Below, one piece after another: positions 34,044 to 47,200 of a stretch of DNA of 64,000 bases; position 1 is the first letter of the stretch, and every line of letters starts with the position of its first letter. The position numbers were made by a program, and so were the translations under genes. The stretch covers positions 185,995,494 to 186,059,493 of the forward strand of contig NC_081415.1 of the NCBI RefSeq assembly GCF_030272615.1, written 5' to 3'. A model generated the notes under the pieces. That model saw nothing but the letters and a program-made list of their open reading frames with translations. It was not told where the DNA came from and did no database searches. The DNA comes from Cryptomeria japonica. Taxonomy: Eukaryota; Streptophyta; Pinopsida; Cupressales; Cupressaceae.

Positions 34044-35588
34044 TTGCGGACTTGCGTAACGTCTGCGATTTGGTTGCAGCGCTGTTGTGACGGGTCGGGG
34101 CTGTGTTGGGCCCGGACTGATCCCATTGCTATGGGGTCTCCAGGGTTGAGAGGGCTAATGGCTAAAGGGGAGCCGCCTAGGGCGGTGCCTGGTTCAAATC
34201 CTCAAGAAGCAGTGGGTATGAATTTGCCAGGTCAAGAAGCAAGGGTTTTTGAAAATGCCCTCTTCTCTCAGAATACAGGGGCTACGGATCCAGGCTCGCC
34301 TGTGGGATCTCGAATCACGAAGATTAACGGATGTCTTGAAAGGTGCAAAGATAGACCCAAATTGGTAATTCCCTTTGAAATGATTACTGAAGATGTCGAA
34401 TATTACTCTAAACATTCGTTGTATTGCAAGTTTCTGGGTCTAAGAGTTTCTCTCCAATTTCTGGAAAACTGGGCTCAGAAAGTGTGGGAACCAGAGGGCG
34501 AAATGGAGGTTACGTTGCTAGCAAATAACTTTTTCATGGTAACTTTTCTTTGTATGGCTGATCGGAATAGGGTTTTTGAGGGTGGACCCTATTTTTACAA
34601 CCAGGTGGGGCTATTCGTCAAACCATGGCATGCAGGATTTAATCCTTCTGAGGAGCTTCCAAATCGGGTTCCGGTGTGGGTTCGGTTACCCAGATTTCCT
34701 ATACAATGTTGTCGCGAGGATGTTCTCCATATGCTTGCATCGATGCTCGGGAAACCGGTGGGTCCTTCATCACAAACCTAGGGTAAGAAAGTTATGACCT
34801 TTGCTCGAATTTGTGTGGAACTTGATTTGAGTAGACCACTGCCTGATGCGGTAGAGATGTGTGCGGGCTCACATTCCTGGGTGCAACAACTGGATTATGA
34901 GACCCTTCCTTTTCGATGCCGCCTTTGTCATGAATATGGCCATTTGGTGAGAAGATGCCCAAAGGCCAAGTCAGTGGAACAGCAATTTTTGCCTCCTCCT
35001 CGTGATAATCCTAGTGCGGACAAAGGGAAGAAGCCTGTTGCTGGGGAGGGCAAAGATGCGGAGGGCTTTGTTCAGGTTAAGGCTCGTAATCGGAACAGAG
35101 GCCAGAAGCGGACTCTAAGGGAGCGACAGGAAGAAGATACCTTTAACAGGTTTGAGATCTTGGATGAATTGGGTCAGACAGAAGTTAATCCTGGATTAAT
35201 TATTGAGGATGAACTGGCAGGGGATTCTAGAATGGGGACTATCTCTTCCATTCCTCCGGTTGATTCTCATGTAGAGCCTACCATGCCTATGGTCACGGAT
35301 GGACAAACAGGGGTTCAGATGATATCAGAGCCAAATGTTGAATTGGGTCAAGGGGTAGAGAATGTTTCTACTCCTGCACGGACTACAGCTCCAGAGTTGA
35401 ATAAGCGAGGTAAATCTTCTCCTCATCTGGGCATTCTTCAAAAAGATGGTAAGAAGGGGGCCTCAGAGAAAAATGTTAAATTGGGAAGAAAGAAGGACTT
35501 AGAAAAGATTAAGATGATTGGGGAGACATTGGTAGAGTCAGGTTCTGTGAAGACCTTGGATTCCCACTTTTCGACTCCTTCGAAATGA
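34044..35588 (+). pseudogene. L1 ORF1 protein, RNA-binding, one internal stop
   Basis: The nucleic-acid-binding protein of the LINE particle. The longest frame opens at 34,044, but the Met at 34,131 (MGSPGLRG) is an equally plausible start. Residues about 90-230 resemble the DUF4283 region of plant L1 ORF1 (VTLLANNFFMVTF, FVKPWHAGF, VPVWVRLPRFP). A CCHC knuckle CRLCHEYGHLVRRC lies at 34,917-34,958. The C-terminal third is charged and low-complexity. A single TAG at 34,779-34,781 interrupts it, and the rest is open. Its TGA stop overlaps the ORF2 start (ATGA at 35,585-35,588). Confidence 0.9.
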
Positions 35589-38500
35589 TAGTTATCTCAT
35601 GGAATGTAAGGGGCTTGAACAGCGGCCCTAGACAAAAGGCTGTTTGGGACTTAGTTAGGAGTCATTCTCCTGATGTTCTCTTCCTTCAGGAGACTAAGGT
35701 TTCTGTGGAATGCATGATGAGTATTGCATCTAAGCTGTGGAGGAATGGTCTATGTTAGTGTATTGGAGCTCAGGGATCTTCGGGGGGTGTGGCATGTCTC
35801 TGGAACCCACGAAAGATCCAACCTGTGTCCTGGATTTCCTTTAAGTCCTCCTTATCCCTGGTTGCTCTGTGCACTGAGTCGGGGGAATCTGTTCTCTTTT
35901 CTAATGTCTACGCTCCTATTGACTTCCAAGGTAAGCTCCTTGTCTAAAATAATATTTTCTTGGTTCGTAGTTTATTTCCTTACTTGCCATGGATTGTTGC
36001 TGGGGACTTTAATGCTATTCTTGATCTAATGGAAAAAAGAGGAGGTAATACAAGACTGGATCCTTCTTCTTTCTTGCTCCGAGATAATATCTCAGCACTC
36101 AATCTCATGGATATTAAGTCTAGCAATAGCCGCTTCACTTGGAATAATAGAAGGGAGGGTGACAGGTGCATTGCTGAATGCTTAGACTGCTTCATGGTTT
36201 CCTATTTTTGGGTGGGTGGATTGTGGTCTTCCAGTTCTAAAATTTTGGATTGGAGAGGCTCAGATCATTGGCCAATAAAGCTTGTCATTTCTTCAACTCG
36301 TCTGCCTCAGAAGCCACCTTTTAAGTTCCTGCTTATGTGGCTTCGTGACCCGGACCTCTATGGTTGTGTTGCCGAATGGTGGCAGGTTGGCAGGCCGGCT
36401 TTTGGTACAGCAATGTATGTTTTTGCTAAGCTTCTCCAGCATGTTAAGTATCAGCTCAAATGGTGGAATCGACAATGCTTCGGTAACATCTATCAGGCAA
36501 AACATGAAGCTCAGGTCGAGTTGAATGGCATTACCAGATTGATTAGGGAGGAGGGAGTGTCTGAATACTTGTTACGGGAAGAGGCCAGAGCTTTAAAAGC
36601 TTTGGAGGAGTGGGAGTTGAGAGAGGAAATCTTTTGGAAACAGAAAGCTCGGATTGAGTGGCTTCAGGAGGGAGACAAGAACACTGCCTTCTTTTTCAAT
36701 TCAGTAAAAGCCAGACAACATGGTAATGCTATCTCATCTTTGGTGACTGATAGGGGAGAGGTTATTTCTTCTACTCAGGGTATCGCTGATGAAGCAGTGC
36801 AGTATTTTGCTTCTTTATTTAGAGAGGAAGCACAGGGAGACCCTGTTGCAGAGGCCCAGGTCCTTTCCTGTATCCCTTCCTTGGTCTCTTTGGAAATGAA
36901 ACAACATCTTATGAGTGTCATAACTTTGGAGGAGTTAGAAAAAATTGTTTTCCAGATGAAAAAAGGTAAGGCTCCTGGTCCAGACGGTTTCCCGATTGAG
37001 TTCTTCCAGGAATTTTGGGACATTATCAAGTTTGATTTATTGGCAGTTGTTCAAGAATCCCAGACGAATAAACAAATGCTCCGGGCCATGAACTCTACCT
37101 TCTTAGCACTCATTCCCAAGGGGGAGGGGGCTGACCGGTTAAGTCAATTTCGCCCTATTTCTCTTTGCAACGTAACTTATAAAATTATATCTAAATTGAT
37201 TGCTGAAAGGTTGAAAAAGTGGCTTACTATGCTAATCTCTGAAGAGCAAAGTGGCTTTGTGGAAGGTCGTCAGATTTTGGATGAGGTGGTGGTGGCTTCT
37301 GAGACTATCCATTCCATGGCCGGCTCTAAAGCCAAAGCTATGTTCATCAAGCTGGATATGGCCAAGGCGTATGACAGAGTTCGTTGGTCCTTCCTGCAGA
37401 AGGTTTTGAGTGCCTTTGGTTTTGAGGAGGAATGGATTTGTTGGGTTATGAGTTGTGTGGGGTCAACTTCCTTCTCAGTTTTGATTAATGGGGAGCACTC
37501 CAACCTCTTTGGGGCTTCTCGGGGTTTGCGGCAGGGTGACCCTCTTTCTCCTTACTTGTTTCTTCTTCTGGTGGAAGGTTTGGGTCGGTTGATTAAAAGG
37601 AATGTTGAAGGAGGCTTTATTCAGGGCTGGCAGTGGGGAGAGGGTATTCTTGTTCAGTCTCACCTACAATTTGTGGATGATACAACTTTGATGGGTTTGG
37701 CTACTATTAGGGAGGCTTCTAACATGCGCAGAGTGTTGGATGTCTACCTTGCTACTTCTGGTCAGTTAATTAATGAGGGCAAGTCTTCAATTTTTTTCTT
37801 TAACACTCCGCCTTCAATTCAACGAAGAATTGCTCATATTCTCAGGTTCCAAATTGGAAGTCTTCCTTTGCTATACCTTGGGATCCCCATCTCTACTGGC
37901 AGGCAGTCTAGGGATTCCTGGCAGGGTATTCTGGATAAGTTCAATGTCAAAGTGAACCACTGGACTCATCGTTGGTTGTCCTTTGCTGGTCGGGTCAAGT
38001 TACTTCAATCTGTGGTACAGGCTCTTCCCCTTTATAGATGTTTGATTCAGGTGGCGCCGATGAGCTTTGTTAAGAGCCTTGATTCCTTAGCCAGATAGTT
38101 TTTATGGGCTGGTAATTTGTCATCAACTAAGTGGAGCCTTATTAAGTGGGAGACGGTTTGTAGTCCTAAAAGATTTGGTGGTCTTGGATTACGTCAATCT
38201 TTGCTTTCTGGTACTGCTCTGGTAGCTAAATTGTATTGGCGATGGTGTGTGGAACAGGATCGGGTGTGGGCTAGGATCTTGTCTCACAAGTATTTTTTTG
38301 GGATCCCCCAGCGTGATATCCCTCGTTATAGCTTGGCAGGGAAAGGCTCGACGATTTGGAATACTCTCAAGAAGGGGGCTGCGCTCATTAAGGGTGGTCT
38401 CTTCTGGATTTGTAAGAGTGGGACAGAGGCACAGTTCTGGCATGACTCCTGGGATGGCTACCCCCCCATAGTTTCCCAATATCCTCACCTGAGTATATTG

Positions 38501-39886
38501 GCCCAGAGGTTTTGCGAAGCTGGGTGGACTAGGGTGTGTGACTTCAAGTCATTTTCCCTTCAAGGGCAGGTTGTGGAAGCAAGATGGAAGACTTCAAGGG
38601 AGTGGCCTATTCTGGGGTTGGAAGTTGAGTGTGCTGAGCTTCATAACATCCTTTCGGGTCATAGCTGTAGCGCCCTGATGGATAGTGATGCGTTGGCCTG
38701 GTCCCCTAATCCCAAAGGTACATACACTGTGTCTTCTGGTTATCAGGCGCTGCTCTCTCAACAATTTGATGGGGGGGAAGTCCATTGGTGGAAGAGAGTC
38801 TGGAATAATTTCTCTTGGCCAAAATGTAATTGCTTTTCTTGGACTTTGGCTTGGAATAGATGCTTGACCTGGGACAATATTCAGAAGAGGGGTTTTGCTG
38901 GCCCTTCAAGGTGTGTTCTATGTGGTGGGGAGGAGGAAGATTCTCCACATTTATTCTTTTGCTGCCCATTCACATTGCAACTATGGCACCTCTGGTGGGA
39001 TGCCTGGAAGAGTCAGTACTTTCATGCATCCTCCCTAGCTGAGTTTTGGATGAGACTGGGAAGGCCCCCTTCCTCGGCTCCCTTCTTGCAGGATGTCTGT
39101 TATGCTGGCCCTATCTTTTTGCTATGGCAAGTTTGGTTGGAAAGGAATCGTAGAATCTTTCGGGGTGAACAATTGGGGTTTCAACAGGTTTGGACTCGAA
39201 TTATGGGAATGGTCCAGGAAACTGTGACAGCTAAGAGTGAGATTATTTTGCCGATGGAGGAAGGCGATGCGGAGATAGTTAATAGGTTTGGTATACAGGG
39301 GATATCTCCAGCCTCAGCTTGTGCCAGGAGAGGTAGACGTGTGAAACATAGAGTTCAAAGGATGGGGAAATGGCTCCCCCCTCCTGCTGGCTTTCTGAAA
39401 ATTAACACGGATGGTTCTTCTAGGGGTAATCCTGGTCCAGCTGGAATTGGTGGGATTGGTAGGGATTCTTCTGGATCAGTGGTCTTTATCTTCTCGGCTA
39501 ATGAGGGGGTGCAGACTGTTAATAGGATGGAAGGCTTGGCTATCCTATATGCTTTGAAGCGTGCTTATGCCCTAGGGTGGTGGAAGGTGATTTGTGAAGC
39601 TGACTCTCAAATTCTGGTTAATTTGCTCCTTCAGAGGAAGATATGTGAGGTTAGCTGGCAACTATCTGTGTTAGTACAACAGATATTATAGGTTAGCTCT
39701 GTAATGGATTCGGTGTCGTTTACCCATATTCCAAGGGAGTGGAATAGCGCAGCTGATTGTCTGGCTAAATGGGCGTCAGAAGATGTTGATGGTCGGAGGA
39801 TTGACGAGTGGGAGCAATTGCCCTATGAGCTATGTCGGGATTTGGAGAGGATTCTTGTTGAAGATGAAAGTGGTGTTGGGGAATGA
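35585..39886 (+). pseudogene. L1 ORF2: endonuclease, reverse transcriptase, zinc finger and RNase H
   Basis: It nicks target DNA and primes reverse transcription there. At 1,433 codons it is the usual size. The endonuclease (residues ~1-235) shows SWNVRGLN, FLQETK, SNVYAPID, AGDFNAI and GSDHWPI. RT (~455-760) shows KGKAPGPDGFP, FRPISLCNVTYKII, FIKLDMAKAYDRV, RGLRQGDPLSP and QFVDDTTLMG, with Val where L1 usually has Ala. A zf-RVT-type zinc finger lies near 1065-1140 (SRCVLCGGEEEDSPHLFF). RNase H (~1270-1415) shows NTDGSSRGNPGPAG, RMEGLAIL, CEADSQ and SAADCLAKWA. Stops are TAG 35,756, TAA 35,945, TAG 38,096 and TAG 39,689, with no frameshift. It is inactive but probably recent. Confidence 0.93.
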
Positions 39887-40006
39887 AGTTCTCGTTCTTG
39901 TTCTTTCTGTAATCTCTTGTAGTCCCTGGGGCTTTGGCCCTTTGCTATTTTGTACTCAGCTTTTCTAAATTTCAATAAAGTTTTTACCCCTATTTTTCAA
40001 AAAAAA

Positions 40007-40020
40007 ACATATACAAAATG
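40007..40020 (+). repeat. Target-site duplication of the LINE, right copy
   Basis: ACATATACAAAATG directly after the A tail, identical to 33,767-33,780. Confidence 0.95.
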
Positions 40021-40645
40021 CATTTAATATTCAAAATCAACCATTAATTGAACTTACTCTCAATTTAAGACGAGCAATCCAATATCAATGATAATAGCAT
40101 AACGAAATCCCGATTACTTTAGTCCATTAATCTTTAGTGCACAAACACATATTTAATCAAATTAAATACTAAGGACTAATTAATCAATTTAACCATACAC
40201 ACCAAGCATGCAAACCAAGAAAGTCAATCAGACAGACGACTCGCAAACCCAACCAAAAGGGAAAATCGATGATGACTGACGATGCTCACTTGAGCATGAC
40301 TATGGTCAACTAGGGTCTTACAACCACCTAATCCAACTCTAAGGATTAAAGAGGTACACTCAAACCTGCAAATCCAGGTGAAGACGAACCTCGCACTCAT
40401 GCGGCGTTGTACCTGAAATCTCCTGCAACCAAGAGTCATACATGCATACATATATAAACTTAAAGAAAGCGTTAGCTCGATATTAATACCATGAAATAGG
40501 AACACTAAACAAATTGCATACAACTAGTGTGAAAACCACATCAACAACTATGCATTAAATCAAACATCTGACTATAACATTATATTAAGATAAACTAACC
40601 AAGATTAAACCGAGATTAGAAATTGATTAGGGTAGGGGTACTACA

Positions 40646-40660
40646 TTCTCCCCCCCTAGG
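40646..40660 (-). other. Polypurine tract of element C
   Basis: The minus strand reads CCTAGGGGGGAGAA immediately before the LTR terminus TGTAGTACCCC. It primes plus-strand synthesis and fixes the minus orientation of the element. Confidence 0.88.
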
Positions 40661-43600
40661 TTCCAACTTACTCCTGGAAGTTGTAAGGCTAGATGGAGAA
40701 CAGGTCGTACGCATCAGTTTTGAAACTCATTCAACAAAGATCAAAATGCACATAGAAATCTTTCCATAATCAAATGAAATATTATTGCAAAATCCTTTAC
40801 AAACGCCATTATCCATTGGCAAGATACATCTAAATCCATACATTTCTTATAACATTCTAGAAATTATCCACAATCATAGCAGAGAAACAAGAATTTTCTC
40901 CCTTTCATTACACCAATTTAAAGCATTACAAAGAGGTAAACAACAATTACCATAATCATCTACCAAAAATGACAAGAAAACATGCCATCATGATCAATTT
41001 CTGTTACCAATACATCTTTATCATAAAATTTTATTGAATAGAACTAGCTTTAAATATCAATTTCTACAACCAAATTAACTTTCATGAAATAAGAGCAATG
41101 TAAATAACTTGATTGTTTACACTTGCCGGGAATATAAAAACCTTTCCAATGACTATGTCCCATAACATAGTGACAAGTTAACACAATTTACTCCATGATA
41201 CAATTAATAACCATCCACATAACTAGAATACATAACTAAAAAGGCCACATGTGAGCATGTCTAATGCTCAGTCAAAGATAACATGCATGATCAGCATCTC
41301 TATGCCTGATCTCAGAACAATAATATGATCATAAATATCCAATATCTCACTCAAGGCTTGATGGTGCTAGGCACACCATAGCAGTGCTACCTTCCATACA
41401 AGACCTTTGTGAATATCCCTTGTTGAGCAAGGTGGTTAGCCTCCAAGAGATAGTCACCACACATAGGTAGGTAGTGGGTCCTAGCTGCAACACAGCCTCA
41501 CATACCCCCATCCTCAAGGTTCCCTATGTCTACTTCCTCGCACACACTCTACCAAGACCGTAACATACGTCCTTGGAGAGGAATTCCACAGTTCAACACA
41601 AGACCAGCATCCAAAAATAATAAGGATAAACCAGTTTAGCCACCAAAGTACAGATGAATAAAGATAATAAATCATCAATTCCAATAGTAAGGTAAGAAAA
41701 TAATCTAGAATTTCAACACCAAATCAAAAGTGCAAAAGATCACAAGATCGTGGCTAAAACTTCAAAATCAAAGTAAAATAAATTGCTAATCCCCAAAGAA
41801 ATATAAAGAATATCACAACTGCACATAACATCACTATGTGACTAGCATCTAGCCACCAACGAGGAAGGAAGGAACAACTGACTAGCTATTGCAGTAGCTC
41901 ATCATGTGGTGCGACATAGTCACACTACCCACATGGCATGGCGGTGTGCACCTCGACATCACCACGCATCATGTCGTCACGCAGCATGGCAATACCCCAA
42001 GTGGAGAAAACACGCAATGGGCGTATCCCGCATGGTAGTGTACCTCATGAAAAAAGCACGCGCAGGTCACATCCCACATAGCGACATATCTAGAAGGATA
42101 CTCACTATAAGTCAGAGGTATACATGACTAGGGTCCACCCACATGCCCACCAATACATACTAACTGGCAGCACATGTGAATAAACCTACCTTTCATGAAG
42201 ACAAGGTCAAGGATCCTCCAAATTACACCATCACTATACACAAGAATCACCATCCATATGCTCAAATAAAGGAGAGGAATAGGCTGTCACATATAAACAA
42301 ATAAAATAGATTCATCAAAAGGGAAAGTATTGTGTACACCTTTGATATAGTTTAATAGTACAACTATATCATTCCTCGAAGTAGAGAAGCTAAAGTCACT
42401 TCACGCCGACATTACTCGTACGCCAATCCATACTATTCAAGGAACGGTTACTTCGAATACTACCCCTTAACATACTGAGTTACCCACAACCCGAGGTTTG
42501 GTACTCAGTAGGGAAACAAATAAGCAACATCACATAAACAGTATGGTTTCCCATACTCATAAGCAACATATCCTCCATGGTTGATTACTTCACCAATCCA
42601 TGGGTACATATAATAAGCACTAGTTTCTTACAATACACACAATTACACCAGTACTGGTTTAGTCACATTTACGAGGAGTACTTTTCAGTACGCTAACATC
42701 TATACAAGGAAGATTTTAATTATGCTTTCTGCATGAATAACTGAATCAAGTTTACTCTAGATACAAGTACTGAAATTATTAACAATTCACAATTACATAA
42801 GGAAATAACATCATTCCTATATCTTTCTCAAATTTCACTAAGCATCCGTAACTAAATTACTAGCTAAGCAAATTCTTTTCCCAAAGAGGACTTTCATCTT
42901 TCAATATGAAGCCAAAATGCAATAGTACAATTTCACATGTTTTATAAACATTCTATTTAAATCAATGCATTCTTTAATACCATTTCTAAGAATCTTATGA
43001 TTAGGCAAAGAGAAGGGAAAGAGAGTTTGATAGCCAAACTATTTCCTACAAAGACACAAGATCAGCAAGATCACACTACAATATAAAATTTCTCGCTATA
43101 AGCCTATCATTTAATTGCACAGTTTCCATTTCGTTATCATTTTAGAAGGATGACAATTAGCCTAACAAAACACTTCCAATAATTATGGTTGCAATAGGAG
43201 GTTCTAGTTTTCCAAACAACAAGGATCAAAACAGGCCATCTTTTTGATAATGCAAGGCCTCTTAAGAACACTCACTATTTAATACAATACAGACACATGT
43301 CATAATTTGCAACCTATCATTAAAATCAAATTACGCTAAAAAGGTAAGCAAGGAGCTATTACCCAAATAAAACATATTAATGCATACACATCAAACAAGC
43401 TTTCATGGAACACATTAATATACTCTCGAAGCTACTATAACATGTTCCATTTTATACATCTTTTACAAACAAAGCAGTTTCACATAATTCAACTATTCAC
43501 ATATTAATGCACCTTACTTAAGATAGAATTTGATTATGTTACTCCTACAAAACACATGAAGAATACTTTAAATGCACACCAACAATATTCTCCCAATAGC

Positions 43601-44215
43601 AAATATAAATTTTTAAACCCATAGCCCTTTAATAATCTAAAAACATAAGCGTCATAAGGCTCACACAAGGGTTCAAGAAGTCACACCTTTTTCTCTCTCG
43701 CAAACAAGAAAACTCGAATCAAAGATAATTACACATATCCTAATCATTTTAATTTCTAGAAAGAGAGAGAGAAGGAAGAGTGATAATCCTTCAATTTTCT
43801 ACAAAATAAGCATTCAATAATTACCATACTAGTCCTTCAAGTGGACAACACTAAGCTAGATCATAATCTTAAACAAACACAATTCACACTTTCAGATTCA
43901 AGACAAGCACTGACCAACCCAAATGGATTAGTCTATAGAGTACAACACTCAAAAAGGAAGGTACATACGACTCTCTTTCAGAATAAGAGTAATCGTAGAC
44001 CCAGACATCAATAAGCAAACAATGCACATATAAACACTCAAACACCAACATCAAGAAGGTGAAAACAAGGTGTGAACACACACACATTACACACCAATCA
44101 AGGTCTGCTCAATCACTCATATACACAAAGGAGGATAAGCATGCACGAAGGTCGATACACCTCACACCAATAGAGAGGGCACACACGACAACAGAGATCC
44201 CAGTGTTTGCAACCT
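40661..44215 (-). other. Non-coding interior of element C
   Basis: About 3.55 kb without gag, protease, RT or integrase motifs in any frame. The longest ORFs are 60-80 residues and unremarkable. The block around 41,900-42,130 (repeats of CATGGC, CACGCA and GTCGC words) has more CpG than its surroundings. As in known LARDs, mobility would have to depend on proteins from another element, which I cannot identify here. Confidence 0.75.
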
Positions 44216-44228
44216 GGCTCTGATACCA
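44216..44228 (-). other. Primer-binding site of element C, tRNA-Met type
   Basis: The minus strand reads TGGTATCAGAGCC, two bases after the LTR end. This is the standard plant site for initiator tRNA-Met, with no mismatch. Confidence 0.93.
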
Positions 44229-44230
44229 AA

Positions 44231-47200
44231 TGTAATGCCTCGTCAGGAAACCCCAAAGGGATAAGCCAAAACACAGGAATAGAGTGCAATAATTTTTTAT
44301 TTTATTTTTTTTAAAATCACACCATATTAAGATACAACAAATTATCAAAGATTCAGATTACATAGCGGAAGACATCAACTAACACCTAAAGAGTTTCCCA
44401 ACGAGATTACTTAAATTTCACAATTCACTTAACTCACACAATTAATCCAATAAGTTGATTATCTTAATAACGAGATAATTCTTAATCAGGATAATTTCTT
44501 TCAGAAGATGGAAATATAAATCACAAGCAAAGATTCATCCATTAAGATCTATTCATAATCTTCATTCAAGCTTTTCATTAAAATACAAGCCATACATCTA
44601 ATATTCTAACACATTAGAATTTCATCATAAACATATGAGACCTTTTCAAGCATACTTAATTTCCTTAACAACAACTGAATATATTCCATTACTCTAAGTT
44701 ATATTCTTTCATATTCCAATTTATTGCATTTTAAAAGATGATTGCATACATGCATCTACGATAAATCTCATCTAAACCACTTATGCATTTGATCAAAATG
44801 ACATTCAAGAAAGGACTGCATATAAGCATTTAAAGTTAATTCCATTTTATCCACTTATACATTCTAACATAAGCTATTCATACATGATAAAGTTGAATAA
44901 GGGAAACATAAGAGAATAACATCACATAACACCATAATGATCTCGGAGTTCACCCCTAAAGGGCTACATCTCCAGGTCTGCGCAACTACAAGACCCCTCT
45001 AATAAAACAATAAAGTTAAGAATACATGAGGTTACACCATTACAATCCTGCCATCAAGGCGAAACAAAAACAATATACAAGCGACCGCATCGGTCAATAA
45101 ATACACAAACAATCCTTGAAAAGAAAAGGATCCAGCTGAACATAATCAAAGCTAAAACAAAGGTCTAGGAGAGCATCCATAAAACTGAGTCATCACCACC
45201 CAAGGTCCAACATGAAACCAAGTACTTACAAGGGCATAGACAAAAGGACGACCCACAAAGGTACTCCTAACAGGACAAAACGACAACAGACTAGCGAACA
45301 TAGGGACAAGTGTCATCACACAACTTGGTATGGTTACCATGGTAGGTCTTCATATGTTCTGGCCCCATACATTGGTTACCCTGGCAACCTATTCCGTACC
45401 TCCGGCCCATCCAAGCCTCATGTGGACCCACACATCCTTTCGTGAAGACAAGGATGATGGTTTGCTATTTTAGGCCTTCTCACAGCATGTCGAGTCTGTG
45501 TTAGCACTCGTCCCATGTGTGAGGCACAATTATCTTACTTAGAGATTACATTCTAATCTACTGTTAGGTTATCACTTATTAGACTCACTTTCGAAGGGTT
45601 ACCCAACAACCACTTTGGGTGCGGCCCCCAATCGAAAGCCACTTTCCCTTATGACACTAGACTATACTCAAATGAATTCAAAAACCAAGGAATAGACATG
45701 GTCAGACGAACGGAGTTCAAGAAGGAGGAAACAACCATCTGGTCAAACACGACTCAAAAGATGTACACTTACTGACGGTACTCTAACTAGAGACCCGACC
45801 AACAATGGTCAACCACAATTCAACATTCGACACCCACACAAAGGATATGACCAAATGCAACACTACCACAAAACAACAGTCAACTCGGGATAGAGGACTG
45901 AAACAGGTACCCCAAATCAATCCATACGACAGGGTCCTATCAAACAAAGCATGACTTGCCATTCTATAAGAAAAGGCGAATAGAGAAATTAAACTTGCAA
46001 AGGCAATAATCCAGAAAAGACAATATTTTCTCATATTGATTTGAACATTAATAGTCAACCAAGTTTTCTAATGATCTAAGTTTTCAAATTGCATTGATAG
46101 AAAAATCATTGTTACCAGGAGAATACAATATCACAATTCCAAAGGTCCATTCGCCTATGTCTCAAAACAGAGGAAGATTATATCTATACCATTTGTTTAA
46201 CAAATTGAAATTACCATTAACTCACCAATATTCCAAACCATACATTATTACTTTCCAATAGTATATTGTTTAAATGATCAAAATATCCAATGATAAAATA
46301 TTTCACTTACTTCTCAATTACTCAAATGATATGTTCTTGAATATTATTTAACATAATCAATTAGTAAATATATCATATTTCAGCAATATTTTTCCAATAA
46401 CATAATATTCTATTTTTTTTAACACAATACTTCCTCAATTAGACAAATCCCCAAATTAGCTATTAATTAAGGTATATATTTATTAATCCAAGATTAATCA
46501 AAATATAACCAATTAATAATCAATTGCGAAATTACAATTCTAGAATTTAATTAGAAAAAGTGCGTTAATCATAAAATGAAATTGAATATTAATTAACGTA
46601 TATATTCCATTATACAATTAATTAATATCAAATTTATCATTAATTATAATTATGCCACATTAATCATAATTAAAAAACCTAATTAAAACTTAACAAGAAA
46701 TAATATTAAAATATTATATATATATATATATATATTTTGAATTAAAAAAAATACATTAAATTTTTTTTTTTAAAACTACACAATGAAGGGCGTGTGGGGA
46801 ACCGGGCCCGTGCCCTAGCCACAGTGGTGCCACCACGATGGGTGCAGGACTTGCGGCTCCCACGTGGGGAAGCGCAGCGCCCTGCGGCCACTGCGGGGAA
46901 TGCCGCTCCCTGCGGCCTCCAAGGCGAAGACGTAGAGACTGGGGCCGCCGCGAGGGTCGCAGTGAGCTACGACCTCCAATGGCTGCGGCCTACGCGAGCG
47001 AGGGAGGAGGAGGCAGGTGGAGCTCCCCTCCCCGCCCTCCAAACCCCAAACCAAAATATGTTTTTTTCTTTACACAGTTCGATTTTTTTTTAAAACAACA
47101 AATCAACATTTGTTTTATAAATTTTGATTTATAATAAGTTCAGGTTTAAATGAAATATGTTTTGGTATAATATTTATTTTTTGATGGGTATTCATCTCTC

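Larger units (their letters stand above)
33781..40006 (+). mobile_element. Full-length L1-type LINE with RNase H domain
   Basis: A 6,226-bp insertion with 14-bp target duplications, a GC-rich 5' region of about 260-350 bp, ORF1, ORF2 and a 3' end with AATAAAG (about 39,974) followed by a short A tail. It lies inside the 3' LTR of element C, the two in opposite orientation. Both ORFs can be read end to end without a frameshift, broken only by five stop codons. Plant L1 elements with a C-terminal RNase H of this kind are known. Confidence 0.95.
30112..40645 (-). repeat. 3' LTR of element C, interrupted by a LINE
   Basis: Runs from TTTAATGCC (the TG terminus degraded; the other copy begins TGTAATGCC) to GGGGTACTACA. 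The LINE and one target-site copy (33,767-40,006) separate its two parts. It includes a long T run at 30,176-30,196 that is broken up in the other LTR. Small ORFs here recur in the other LTR only because the LTRs are copies. Confidence 0.92.

Noticed and set aside
44231-44348. T-rich stretch as a LINE or SINE tail
   Set aside because: It is part of the LTR of element C and has a counterpart at 30,112-30,230.
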